From NCBI GenBank assembly GCA_005656395.1, contig SRSI01000007.1, positions 310,001 to 374,000 on the forward strand: DNA of 64,000 nucleotides. Reading direction: 5' to 3'. A program made the position numbers and the translations under genes. This stretch comes from Strongyloides papillosus. Lineage: Eukaryota > Nematoda > Chromadorea > Rhabditida > Strongyloididae. Of the stretch, positions 1 through 10,714 are shown piece after piece (the stretch's first letter is position 1; each line of letters starts with the position of its first letter). The notes under the pieces were generated by a model that was given only the letters and a program-made list of their open reading frames with translations, made no database searches and had not been told where the DNA came from.

Positions 1-951
1 TGTAGAAACAACAGATAATAAAGTAAGGTTTTGAAATAATGTTCTTCACAGATTTTTAATTATCCTATCGTAATGCCCAGCATTAGAAATAAAGTAAAAT
101 AATAATATATATGATATTTATATATAAACATATATAAAATATATATATTATTTTAGAAAGAAAAGAACGGATAATCAAAATAAGTATTATGTGTAGATTT
201 GAATATTATTTTATATAATATATAAATCTGTACATATACTTAATAAAACATCTGCGAAGAAGAAAGGAACATTCTCCTATTAAACTAAGAAGAAGTTTAA
301 TAGGGGGAGAAGAAGAAAAGATGTATATAAAGAATGGATATCTTCAAGAAAGTCAGTCTAGTTTAGAATAAAATTAATCAGAGGTGCTGAATAGCACTCC
401 AGACTCCGGACAAGAATAAAATAGTAATTATTCATATTATTCGTTAACGTTATAAATAAAAGGTTATTATTAATTATGTGTTTATATCGTATAATTCTGA
501 TCGAGCACGCATGTTCCAACATGCTTCTTCATTAGGTAAACACTCGGTTAGGTGATGGGAACCAGTTTGCATGTATCCGCTAGAATACTTGTAGCAGGAG
601 GCTACGCTACACCTCGTATAGCCACACCATTATAAAGAGATAGTAAGCAGACAGACTCTTTAAGGATTTATAGAAATTGGTTATTTCTTTTAAAAATCTT
701 TTCATTCATAATAATTATGAGATTTTATATTAGTATATTTTAAATTTAATAAAATATTTTTAAAATTGATTTATTTTTGAAAATATTAATTATATGAAAT
801 ACAAAAAAGATAAATTATCAAAAAAATGAATATTTTTAAATTTTAAAGATATTTCTATATAATAGAAAACAGTGCTTTAAACAGCTACAATTTTCTTTTC
901 CTGCAATAAATTTCATATTAATTGAGAAAACCATTTGAAGAAAACGAAATT
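1..951. other. Non-coding stretch with GC-richer, hairpin-rich island
   Basis: I find no gene here. Bases 240-640 are less AT-rich than the surroundings and contain several perfect short inverted repeats: an 11-bp stem (276-286 with 294-304), a 7-bp stem (509-515 with 518-524) and a 5-bp stem (591-595 with 601-605). This could be part of a mobile element or a structured RNA; I recognise neither. Confidence 0.4.
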
Positions 952-1218
952 TTAAACTTTATCAAATGCTACTTTTTTCTCAGAACTTTTAGTTAATTTG
1001 TCAATACTATTTTTGCACTCACATTCTGTAATATAATAATGATTTCCAAATATGTTTTTATTTCCATGAAGTTTACAATGTCCTAACTTAAGTTCTTTTT
1101 TACATTCATATTCACATGCTTTTTGATTACACATATGAAATATGTGACTTCGGATTGTTCCATATGAGCCACAAGCGTTAAAAAAAACAAGGAAGAATAT
1201 AATATAAATAGTTTTCAT
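952..1218 (-). CDS. Small secreted Cys-rich protein, defensin-like (CS-alpha-beta pattern)
   Basis: This is an 88-residue single-exon frame. The first 17 or so residues (MKTIYIIFFLVFFNACG) form a hydrophobic signal peptide. The mature part has six regularly spaced cysteines: C-x4-C-x3-C-x8-C-x17-C-x1-C. The CxxxC plus CxC arrangement is the hallmark of the CS-alpha-beta fold shared by invertebrate defensins and related small secreted proteins. A paralogue lies at 4220-4441 with the same cysteine order, and the two share similar sequence just upstream of the start codon (CATTTCTT, then a TTTTTAGATATTG-like block), so they look like a tandem duplication with their promoters. Function is not known; host-defence or secreted effector roles are both possible. 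The Lys-rich tail after the last cysteine is absent from the paralogue. Confidence 0.6.
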   Translation of the reverse strand: MKTIYIIFFLVFFNACGSYGTIRSHIFHMCNQKACEYECKKELKLGHCKLHGNKNIFGNHYYITECECKNSIDKLTKSSEKKVAFDKV

Positions 1219-4200
1219 TTCTTCAAAATAAATGTTAATAATTTTTAGATATTGAAAATGTTTTTTATAGTTTTAAAAATGAATATTTAATTGAAAATTG
1301 TATAATGATATGATAATGTGTTTGATGTTGAATTTGAAAATAGAAATCTAATTTTATTTAAATATATATTTATAAAATTATTTTGATTACGAATGATTTA
1401 ATATATAAATAATATTCATTAAAATTCAAAATAAAAATAAAGAATATTCATTAAATTCTTATTGTATAACAATTAAAATTTAAAAATAATAAAATTCTAT
1501 TCCATTTTGAAAGACAACGTATGAAATAGTCTTTCTTTAAAAAAATATTGAAATTATTACAAAAACACAATGAATTATCACAAAAGCAAAATAGTTAAGA
1601 TTTTTAATGTAATTCAATAAATGACAATTAAATATTCTGTCAGCAGTAATGTTTACATCAATTTATCAATTTTTTGATTACATTTCAGCTTAATAAATCG
1701 AAATTTTTTAAAATAAGAATTGATTCAACTTCTTTTTTTCGTCCAATATTGTGCCCATGTATCATTCATTTTGTTCTAACTGCAAGATTTTGACAAATAT
1801 ATTCTCTGCAAACAAATAAAAAATTCATTAATTTAAAAGTGCTATTAAATTTAAAAACTCAAACTATGATGTAACTTTTATGAAATGATAATTTAATGAG
1901 AAAATTATTCTATTTTATTATTGCTGATTAAGTGATACTAGTAAAAAAATGATTAACATTTTCCATAAAATTGAATGCCTATTTTTATAAAAAGGATCTA
2001 CGTTATGGTTAAGAAATAATTTATATTTTTATGAATGTAAATAACGAACTTAAGTAAGATGACTAATTTTTTAACAAAATATCGTTTATTTTATATTTAC
2101 ATGATTTCCTTAATTACGTTAAGTCACTTCAAATAAAAAGAAAAACTTTTTCTTATTCCTTGTGAATCATGCCTTTTTTCAAACCATATAATGTTGATCA
2201 ATGTACGAAATTTACGATACATCTTTATTTTATTTTACAAAAGCGTTTCTATAAGTAATATTTTTATAAAATTCATATTGAATTTAAAATATATTGTTAA
2301 TGTTGAACGAAAGAAAGTGCTTCTAATATTTAAATGATAATTTTTTTTATTGCTAGCATAATTTTCTGTGGTTTTATATTTAATATTTCAAACTTCTATA
2401 AACTGTATTATAGATAAAATTTTACGATTTTAGTATAAAGTTTATTTGGACAACTTTAAGGGTAGATAGAATAACGCGTACTAAACAATAAATGCACCTA
2501 AATTACAATAAAACATACACAATAAACAATAAAATTACATTAATTAAGCTTACTTATTTTTAGTATTATTATTTTTATAATTAAATTATTAACTCCTAAA
2601 TTTCAATATACTTTCTAACCCCTAAAATATACCATAATTAGTACATAATTTCATTCGACAAGACTTTTTCTTTAATGATAGTTAGTATTGTGAACTAATA
2701 AATTTTCATCAAATATTTTTCATTATTTTGAATGTCATCAAAATAATTCTTTTTAAGATTACACATTTTCTTTCTTTATAATAAGTAAAAACATTGAGTA
2801 ATTTGTAATAAATTTAGTCAATTATTAGTTTTTTTGTACATCATTTTTGTTATATATATAGGATAAAATTTACTTAATACTTTTAATAAATTTGCCAAAA
2901 TTGTATTGTCATTACTCTATAATAAAAAGAAATAAAAAAAAAATTTTGTCTTTACTATAACTCTTTTTAAATTTAAACAATTTTTATAAGTAAGTAGTTA
3001 AAAAATATTCTTTTTTTCTAACTTGGTGGTGAAAATAGGTCAAAAATGTTTTAGACCATAATTTACCAAGTTATCTTAACAACCACCGTTTTTTTGGACT
3101 TTTTTGTATAGATTTGATCATGTGATAATGTTATTTAAAAATAAATAGGATACAATGGTTTATATAATCATTTGAAAAGTCAAATTCCGGAATAGTGCGA
3201 AAACACAATATCTAAGATATTAATTATAAACGGACCGAATTTTTGACCAAAAAATGGTAATCATGTTGGAAAGAAAATTAAAAGTTAAAGGCTATAAATT
3301 AACCACAACTAGATGGAAACAAATGAAATAATACTTGTTATGTAGATCTAAGTCTAGCTTAAAAATAAGTTCCGACGGAGTTTATAACTTAACAACGAAA
3401 AAAGTTATGTTAATTTAAATAACAGCATTTGCGCATTTTTTCATTTTCTCCATAAAAATCAATTTTGTTCCAGACATAATTCTTTTCAAACTTGATCAAT
3501 TTTTATGATTAGACAATCATTAGATGTATTTTCTTCTAACGTAGAGAATAAAAAAGGTTAAAATGTTTTAGGCCTAAAGGAACTTTATTATTTAAAAAAA
3601 AAACACTTTTTTGATCACTTTTTTTAGTTTTGTCTTTAGAATAATTTTTGTTAAAGTAAATGAAATTTTTTGTTTTATGATTCATTTGAATAATAAAAAT
3701 TGGGAATAATAGAAAAATTTAATAAATTTCCTTTATTTTTTATACTTATTAAAAATAGTAAATTTTTTTAACTATTTTAGATTTGATTTTTATGAATACT
3801 GATATTTATTTAAATGACTCTATTTTTTAAATATCACCAATTAAAATTTTTTTACGAAAAGTAAGAGTTAAATAATTGATTGTAAAAATTTCTACTAGAA
3901 TTTCATAAATTATGAATCTTAGAAAATAGTCGGTGTTTTTAAATTAATAATAATAATTAAGTTTTATAAATATAAAGTGTTTAATAATAAAATAAATATG
4001 CTCCAATTGTGAAAATACACATTAAAATGGTATAAAAGAATAAATATATAATATATAAGCATTTTTCATGATATTGTTGAAATGCTTAATGTTTTAAAAA
4101 TTCATTTTATTTTTAAGTACTTCTGAAGTTATTCATATAGAAATCATTGATAAAAATTTTTAAAAAATATCTTTCTTCCTGTCCACAAAACAATTTAGTC

Positions 4201-4219
4201 ACAGTAAATAAATATTAAA
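1219..4219. other. AT-rich intergenic DNA between the two Cys-rich genes
   Basis: No coding or RNA gene is evident. Two diverged copies of a short block containing AAAATGTTTTAG lie near 3010-3090 and 3525-3600, which suggests an old local duplication. The rest is simple AT-rich sequence. Confidence 0.4.
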
Positions 4220-4441
4220 TTAACTATTTTTGTAGATTTTATAACATTCACATAAACCACTTTTAAAAATAAATAGAAAAGTTTCATTCTTCACGCAATT
4301 CGCGTAATTACTACATAATAATACACACATTGGAGTACTACAATGACCGTCTATTTCTATAGTCTTAGTAACTACTTTTCTACGACAAAAAACGTTGATA
4401 TTAAGAATAGCTAAAGTCAAAATAAGATAAATGATCTTCAT
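4220..4441 (-). CDS. Small secreted Cys-rich protein, defensin-like paralogue
   Basis: This is a 73-residue frame with an N-terminal signal peptide (MKIIYLILTLAILNINVFC), followed by a basic stretch RRK and a cysteine core C-x4-C-x3-C-x5-C-x14-C-x1-C. The C-x3-C and C-x1-C elements match the CS-alpha-beta scaffold and the neighbour at 952-1218, though the loops are shorter. The upstream region resembles that of the neighbour, supporting a duplicated small gene family. One possible glycosylation site (NET) lies in the fourth loop. No specific function can be assigned. Confidence 0.6.
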   Translation of the reverse strand: MKIIYLILTLAILNINVFCRRKVVTKTIEIDGHCSTPMCVLLCSNYANCVKNETFLFIFKSGLCECYKIYKNS

Positions 4442-4764
4442 TTCTTAGAAAGACAAATGTTATAATTTTAGATATTGGAAATTTTTATATACTACTAAAA
4501 TCGAATATATAATCAGAAGTAAGCTTTTAAAAATTGTGTAATAAACATGTAAAAAATTATATAATATTGAATTAAAATTTTTTTCAGCTTTTTTACATAA
4601 AATATTCAAAAATATACTTTGATTATGAAAAATTAAAAAAATTTATTTCATTATATTTATATGGTTTTTAACAGAAAATAAATATTATAAGCATTTACAA
4701 AAAATGGGACAAATTTTGACAATCTTTTAGTCAATGCAACAAAATGTCTCACGTGTTGAAAAAA

Positions 4765-4866
4765 TGACATAAACATAATAATAACTTTAAAATTTTATGT
4801 ACCGATCTTAAAAATTATAAGGCTTATATAAAATATAATAACATACTAATTTAAATAATAATACTA
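4765..4866 (-). repeat. Distal part of the interrupted 3' LTR
   Basis: These 102 bp are identical by eye to 9530-9631 in the intact LTR. The piece starts with TGACATAAACATAAT on the plus strand, the LTR terminus, next to the AAAAA target duplication, and stops at the TA (4865-4866) where the DNA transposon begins. Confidence 0.85.
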
Positions 4867-7550
4867 CACACAAAAACAAATTCGGACATGTTCATTGTTT
4901 TTTTTAATACCTATTGCAATGCATTGAGCTATTTATTTACAATGCAATTATTGTTTAATTGCAAAAATTGGAAAAATGTTTTTTTAATTTTTAAATATAA
5001 TAAAATTGAATCGACAATATTAGGCAAAGTATCAATCCTAATGTTTGCAATGGGCAAAAATGCCCGAATACATATATAACAAAATTCGCCTTTTGAAATT
5101 GATAATCCTAAAAATAGGTGTTTCAATATCAAGAAATATTAACTTCACAGGAATAAATATTTTCGGATATATGCAATTGAATACGGCAAATTTAATGGGA
5201 TATGTTTGGGGTCTAAATCTTGAGGTTTAATTTTCGATAATTGTTGGCCAAATATATTTTTCTAAAATAATTCAATTTTGTCTTATATGAGCTCAAATAT
5301 ACATATATAGAAGTTTTTTAGACTTCTTGAGGTTGTTTTCAAGAAATTAGAGTGTCCATGGATTTCATGAAATTCAGGAAATAAAAATCCGGACTTGTTT
5401 TATAAACTTCAAACTTGTCCAATAGCTTCCATCTTGGTATGTATGTCCATCATGGTATATGGAGTCTTTGATTGAAAAAACATTAAAGAAATTTTAATCC
5501 TCAAAAATGTTGTGAGCCAATTAGAATTTTAATCATTTTAATGTTAAGATGATGTTCTTTACCTAGTATTTGATAATTTAAATGCTCAAATAATTTATTT
5601 GTAAATTATATATCCACATGGAATATAACTGTTTCAAATAGATTTATAATTAAATGGATATGAAGTACTACCTTGTTATATTTATAAAATCTTCTCATAT
5701 ATAAAAATTAAAAAAGTAGTGTTATGATAAATCGTATAAAATAGAGTGACTATAAATAAGGTTAGAGAGATTTAAATAAGAGGTCTTGCATATTTCAGAA
5801 GTCGTAAGTATTCATATAACCACAATAAAAATATAAATACAATATATTATTTCTAAAATTAGATAAGTTAACTGACTATTTATTTACTAATTAAAAAATA
5901 TTATACAATAGAAATAATATTCAAACTACTATATAGAAAAAATCTTAAATTAATTATATTAAAAATTTAATTTTTTAGAGAAAAAAATGATTGAATTGGG
6001 GGAAAAAAATGATGAGATTATCTCTGTGTGTTGAGTAAAAGATCTGTAAATATCTAGATTCTTCTTTATTAAAGTAAAAATTTAATGACTTTATATTATA
6101 TAAGACTCTAAAATTTTAAGTGAAAGATCTTTTTACACTTTTATATTTGTGTTGTTTATAATTGTCTATTGTAGAACTGTCACTAATAACTATTATTGTC
6201 CTATTTTATTGTCTAGTTATTTTGTTCATTACTGGAAAAATTGGCACCAATAAAACTTTTATTATTCTTATTATATAAAATTTTACTTTTGATATAAAAA
6301 TCAATCTAAATATCGCTAACCATATTTTTCATTATAAGCTTTTCTTCCATCTCTCTTTCTATTAAATATAATAATGAAACACTAAAAATGGTAATCTTGC
6401 TACAAATATTTGTGGTAGGTCAACTTTTTAAAGATAAACCGAACGCACTGTTTCTGTGAATTTACCAATGGCTGATAATTGTTGTTATTATAAAATATTT
6501 AATGTTATGTTAGATTTTAAAGGAAATTGCAAAAAACAAAATTACAGAGCATGTGTCAGTAAGTTACATTATTGTAGATATTATTTCTAACACATTATTG
6601 AAGAAAAAAAATCAAATAAAACAATTTTAGTTTTTTGTGAAAAATCTATAAATATTTAATATTCATTATCGTTAAAAAATTCTTTGTAAGCACTATTATT
6701 TTTTAATTCACTTTTATCAAAATTGTTCGAGTTAGTTAAAGGAAGCATAGTAGTAGAACATTGTAAATTAGAATCAATTGGATTAGATGAAATAGTACTA
6801 GAAGGCTTATTGGAACTTAAGCTAATACTATTTTTAATTGGAGCTGATGTACTTGCAGAAGTCTTTGTTGTTATATAATCACCATCAGATTCACCAATAA
6901 AATTTTTATTCTTTATGGAGAAGATATTGTACTTTTCATCATTAAAAGATTCTCTAACAGAATGTTTATTTATTTTAAGCAACCTTGATGCGATTAACTT
7001 TAAAGCAGAAACATCATTTTCTTCTATTTTTATTTTAGTAATCCAAACTATGTTTTGAAGAATATTTATAAGTTCTTTTTCATCAACATTTTCTCCAAAT
7101 TTTAGTGACGAACATACTTCATCAAGTAAAAGAAAAGAAGGAACCAATTTTCTCGTGTTATAAAGTTTATTTAACATTTTAAGTATGTAAATTGTTGTTT
7201 TTTTGGCAAAACTTGGGAGCAACATCTGAATCTACCACAGATGATATTAATGATAAGTTGAAAAAGTTACTATTCATTAGGAAAAAATACAATAATATAT
7301 CAAATTCTTCTTGAAAAATACATTTTTTTACTTGAAAACTAGTTTATTTTTATCATATTATTAATAATGTTAATTATTGTTACATTATACTTATTATTCA
7401 ATAAATTTACTTATTAACCATGCTCTCTTATGATTAAAAATTTTGGTAATTATTGTAAATTTTCATTTGGAGAGACGTTTTAAAAAATACATTGCAAAAA
7501 CGTTATTTTTGCAGTGTACATACCAAAATGTCAGAAATCGTATTTGTGTG
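4867..7550. mobile_element. TA-target DNA transposon inserted in the 3' LTR
   Basis: This 2,684-bp insert splits the LTR exactly at a TA dinucleotide, which is present on both sides (4865-4866 and 7551-7552). It has imperfect terminal inverted repeats: the left end reads CACACAAAAACAAATTC and the right end, reversed, CACACAAATACGATTTC; about 21 of the first 26 positions match. TA duplication and such ends are typical of Tc1/mariner-type or related TA-specific elements. I see no transposase inside. The only sizeable reading frame is 6656-7225. It is therefore a non-autonomous element or one carrying captured DNA. Confidence 0.75.
6656..7225 (-). CDS. Hypothetical protein inside the DNA transposon
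   Basis: This frame has 189 codons. The start at 7225 follows directly on GATTCAG, which looks like a splice acceptor, so there may be an upstream exon and this ATG may not be the true start. The first half (residues 1-105) looks helical and globular. The second half is Ser/Thr/Asn/Pro-rich and probably disordered. I do not recognise it as a transposase: no DDE/DDD motif pattern and no helix-turn-helix is apparent. The N-terminal half has a faint, unproven resemblance to the C-terminal winged-helix region of CDT1-like proteins, which would make it a captured host gene fragment. The frame is open in otherwise AT-rich DNA, which is the main support that it is real. Confidence 0.35.
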   Translation of the reverse strand: MLLPSFAKKTTIYILKMLNKLYNTRKLVPSFLLLDEVCSSLKFGENVDEKELINILQNIVWITKIKIEENDVSALKLIASRLLKINKHSVRESFNDEKYNIFSIKNKNFIGESDGDYITTKTSASTSAPIKNSISLSSNKPSSTISSNPIDSNLQCSTTMLPLTNSNNFDKSELKNNSAYKEFFNDNEY

Positions 7551-7602
7551 TAATGTATATTTAAAATATAATATTCATTTTATTCAAATTCCATTTATAT
7601 CA
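7551..7602 (-). repeat. Proximal part of the interrupted 3' LTR
   Basis: These 52 bp (including the duplicated TA) match 9630-9681 of the intact LTR. On the minus strand this is the LTR start, TGATATAAATGGAATTTG, immediately after the purine-rich tract. Confidence 0.85.
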
Positions 7603-7615
7603 TTCCGATCCCCTC

Positions 7616-9541
7616 TTAAGTGTGGGCGAAGGTCCAGGATAACTGTAGGTAAAATTCTTTTGTAAATCCGTCGGCAAGTTCTTGAAGTGCAATGTTGACA
7701 CGTGTCTTTATCTTATATACCGTGCTCGTTGCTTGCCAATACAATTCGTAAATATTTTTCCACAAAGTAGGATGCTTGATTCCAACATAGTTTTTTTCAT
7801 AGATATTTTCAGCAGCCAAAAAGGTATTTGAGTTATTACGATAAAAAAGCAACATTCCATACTCAGTACTTAACATAAATTCTTGCTTCTTTCTGGACTT
7901 TTTGAAATAGGTGAGTGTTGGGTCAATAGGTTCGGGAAGTCCAAGTATTTCTTTGTACAATTTGAGTTGAGCAGTCATACCATAGAACTTAACAGCAGGA
8001 GTCTCACCAGATCTTCTGAATTGATGATTGATTTCACGGAGGGTGTACGACATGAGCTTGGAGAACGGAATTACTTTTGAGGTAAGGTGCTTGAATTTTG
8101 TTTTGACGATTCCAACAGTTTTTTCAGCTAGACCATTAGCAGTAGGACAGTAGACAGGACTATTCAATCTTTCATAACCTTCCCCCCTATAAAATGATCT
8201 AGTTGATGTCAGGTATTCAGACAGGTCTTCGGATAATAGTGATGGTTCCTTATCACTCAAAATAATTTTTGATGAAATTTTTATTTGTTCAGTCGGTGTA
8301 GGGGCTGTCGCGTCTGATAAACTTTGGGTTGTAATGAGTGAATGAGCAACAGTTGGAGATTGGTCAGTGATATCATTTAACGTTGTAGCGACTTTTTTTC
8401 TTTTACTTAACATTGACTGGAGACGTTCTTGATAGTTAATTTTAAGAGCTAATGCAGATTCCATCGTGATCATCGGGTACTCATCATCAGTTATCAGGAA
8501 CTTCGCTGTATACGTTGATTCAGAACTATTAAAAAACATTGACAAAACAGATTCACCATGTGGTGTGGCCACATACCCACCTCCATATTGAATAGAATCT
8601 TTAGTTGGTACTACAGTGACATGGAGTTGTTCAATCAGGGACTTCGGCAAAATGTTGACAGTTGTTCCAGAGTCTATAAGCACTTTAACATACTCACCAT
8701 TGATTGTGATCATCTCAAAGACACGTGGAGACATACGAAATACTTGATCACTAACAATAGCATTGTTCTTGTGCATTACAGGATCCCGTTTCGGACAGGC
8801 ACTAGCATAGTGACCTTTTTCTCTACAGTTGAAACAAGTGATCTCATCTTTGGAACGACGTGGAGTAGCTGGTGGAGTTGGTAAAGGGGAGTCATGTGGA
8901 CGTGATGTTTTCAAAGGATTAACTACCATAGGTTTTGTATCAGGAGTGACCGACGGATTGGGCAATTTCACTGGTGTTGGTGGTGGTTGACGAAAGATCT
9001 TTCTACTGCACGAGTCATTAAAATGTTCACGTAACTTAGAACGATCTAAGAATTTCTTCCATTCAGAGAGAGCTAAAGTCAAGTCAATATTACTAGATCT
9101 ATCGGAAAAGTGTTTTTTGACTTGGAGCGGGAGTTCATTCAAGAGTTTAAGAGTTACCAGTGTTGTTGCTTCCTTCATATCACCGAAAGCGAGGATTGAT
9201 AACAAACGGTTGTAGTACGAGTTGGGTAATTCATCAGGGAGTCTTCTAGCTTCCATAACTTCAGTAACACGAAGTATAAAAGGCTTTACGGTGTGTGGTT
9301 GACGTTTTTCACAGAAATCTTTAACATCAGTCCACGTGGCTAGGGTATAATCAGAGTGGTATTCATAAAATGCATCGACGGTATCTTCATCTTGATAACT
9401 AAGAAAGTGGTTGACATGGTCCTCTACTGGGACTTTCAGACGGTTGAGTTGGTTCAGGAGGTAAATTGAGTAGCGAGTTCTTCCATTGTAATCCTTTAAC
9501 GACTTAATACGTGAGCCAGGATCGCCAGATGACATAAACAT
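7616..9541 (-). CDS. Gag-protease-integrase-tail fusion of the LTR retrotransposon
   Basis: This is one continuous frame of 641 codons. Residues 1-190 are Gag-like. A single CCHC zinc knuckle (CFNCREKGHYASAC) lies near residues 235-248. A retropepsin-type aspartic protease active site (LIDSGTTVNI) lies near residue 290. From about residue 455 the frame resembles the end of a Ty3/gypsy-type integrase, including YCPTANGLAEKTVG with the last acidic catalytic residue. Reverse transcriptase, RNase H and the first part of integrase, normally between protease and this point, are missing, so the protein is far shorter than an autonomous Pol. The first two ATGs lie inside the 5' LTR and the frame reads straight through the primer-binding site (SGDPGSR). 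The stop lies just before the purine tract. Assignment to Ty3/gypsy is moderate. Confidence 0.75.
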   Translation of the reverse strand: MFMSSGDPGSRIKSLKDYNGRTRYSIYLLNQLNRLKVPVEDHVNHFLSYQDEDTVDAFYEYHSDYTLATWTDVKDFCEKRQPHTVKPFILRVTEVMEARRLPDELPNSYYNRLLSILAFGDMKEATTLVTLKLLNELPLQVKKHFSDRSSNIDLTLALSEWKKFLDRSKLREHFNDSCSRKIFRQPPPTPVKLPNPSVTPDTKPMVVNPLKTSRPHDSPLPTPPATPRRSKDEITCFNCREKGHYASACPKRDPVMHKNNAIVSDQVFRMSPRVFEMITINGEYVKVLIDSGTTVNILPKSLIEQLHVTVVPTKDSIQYGGGYVATPHGESVLSMFFNSSESTYTAKFLITDDEYPMITMESALALKINYQERLQSMLSKRKKVATTLNDITDQSPTVAHSLITTQSLSDATAPTPTEQIKISSKIILSDKEPSLLSEDLSEYLTSTRSFYRGEGYERLNSPVYCPTANGLAEKTVGIVKTKFKHLTSKVIPFSKLMSYTLREINHQFRRSGETPAVKFYGMTAQLKLYKEILGLPEPIDPTLTYFKKSRKKQEFMLSTEYGMLLFYRNNSNTFLAAENIYEKNYVGIKHPTLWKNIYELYWQATSTVYKIKTRVNIALQELADGFTKEFYLQLSWTFAHT

Positions 9542-9681
9542 AATAATAACTTTAAAATTTTATGTACCGATCTTAAAAATTATAAGGCTTATATAAAATA
9601 TAATAACATACTAATTTAAATAATAATACTAATGTATATTTAAAATATAATATTCATTTTATTCAAATTCCATTTATATCA
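9530..9681 (-). repeat. Intact 5' LTR, 152 bp
   Basis: On the minus strand it begins TGATATAAATGG and ends TTTATGTCA. It is followed after two bases by the putative primer-binding site TGGCGATCCTGGCTCACG. It serves as the reference copy that shows the other LTR is interrupted. Confidence 0.85.
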
Positions 9682-9686
9682 AAAAA

Positions 9687-10714
9687 CCAAACTTTATTCA
9701 AATTTAAAAATACCAAGCAACAACGAAAATGTTATAAACGAAGCAAATTATAGGTTATAACAAAAATTTTGCTGTTTTTTTTTATAAAAATATATATGTC
9801 TGACATTTTGAAGTAATGCAACTTTTTTATCTTGATATTTTTTATGATATCATTTTTGTTTTGGAGTTTACACTGACAATAAATTATGTCGTGATGTGAA
9901 TACAAATTGTTCAATTTTTTGTCTTTTTAACAAGTCTAACGTATATTACAACATAACGTAGTTAAAAACATTTTTGAGTCCGTAAATTAGAAAAAAACAA
10001 ATGTTTTATAAATTTGTTGTAATATATAAATCTTGTATTACATAAAAATATATTTCTCTTAGTTTATGTTTAAAAAATACTTTTAAACTAACTTTTTCTA
10101 AATTTTATTATAGATTTAAAGTAACCAAGGATTATAAAAATATAAATCACAAATGTAAAAAACATATTAAAAAATTATAAAATTGAGGTATATAAAGAGG
10201 CAATGGTTGTTTTTTAAGACATAATGCTGTTATGATATGTTGTAATATACGACAAATGTAGCAATTTACAACTTATTGACAACTAATACGACAAAACTGT
10301 TTAATATGTTTTTGAAGTAAATTTTTTTAAGTTTACTGTGCATAACATATAAATTATTTCTATTATTTAATAAATGTTCCATTACAAATTTTTATAGTAT
10401 AAAAAGCCTACAGAACACGACTTTATACTTTGTATCAAACCCGAATCTTACATGATGCGTTTCATTAACGCACGATATTTCTGAAACCTAACCTTTGCGT
10501 TAATCGAAGGTTATTTGTGCGTAAATTTAAGTTACAAATTGCTTAGAAAGTTTCACTTAACAGAAATTTAACAATTGGTAAATACTATTATGAAGCATTA
10601 AAAACAATTAATTGTTAACGCCGATAGGAGGCATTGTCTTGAAGAACGTATAAAAGCTAAAATCTTAGTATTATTTTTATCATTTATAAAATAATCTACA
10701 ATGTATAATCGTGT
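9687..10714. other. Intergenic DNA between retroelement and hyaluronidase gene
   Basis: No gene is evident. A short perfect inverted repeat (TGCGTT, 5-base loop, AACGCA) lies at 10456-10472 in a slightly less AT-rich patch (10440-10560) that also holds further TGCGTTAA-like motifs. Confidence 0.35.

Larger units (their letters stand above)
4765..9681 (-). mobile_element. LTR retrotransposon without RT, with nested DNA transposon
   Basis: The element lies on the minus strand. The 5' LTR is 9530-9681 (152 bp, TG...CA ends). Two bases inside it comes a plausible primer-binding site beginning TGGCGATCCTGGC. A purine-rich tract (AAGAGGGGATCGGAA on the minus strand) sits at 7603-7617, directly before the 3' LTR. 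The 3' LTR is split: its first part is 7551-7602 and the remaining part is 4765-4866, with 2,684 bp of foreign DNA between. The flanks are AAAAA at 4760-4764 and AAAAA at 9682-9686, consistent with a 5-bp target duplication. Both parts of the split LTR match the 5' LTR without a difference that I can see, so the insertion is young. The internal region is only about 1.9 kb and encodes Gag, protease and an integrase tail but no reverse transcriptase or RNase H, so it would need enzymes from a related element. Confidence 0.85.

Noticed and set aside
4888..5230. Overlapping short open frames of 60-70 codons on both strands
   Set aside because: They lie inside the DNA transposon, overlap each other on opposite strands and have no recognisable motif or splice context.
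7883..8884. Plus-strand frames of 65 and 108 codons
   Set aside because: They are antisense shadows of the retrotransposon Gag-protease frame.
9732..9914. 60-codon minus-strand frame
   Set aside because: Low-complexity Ile/Lys/Asn composition expected by chance in AT-rich DNA.
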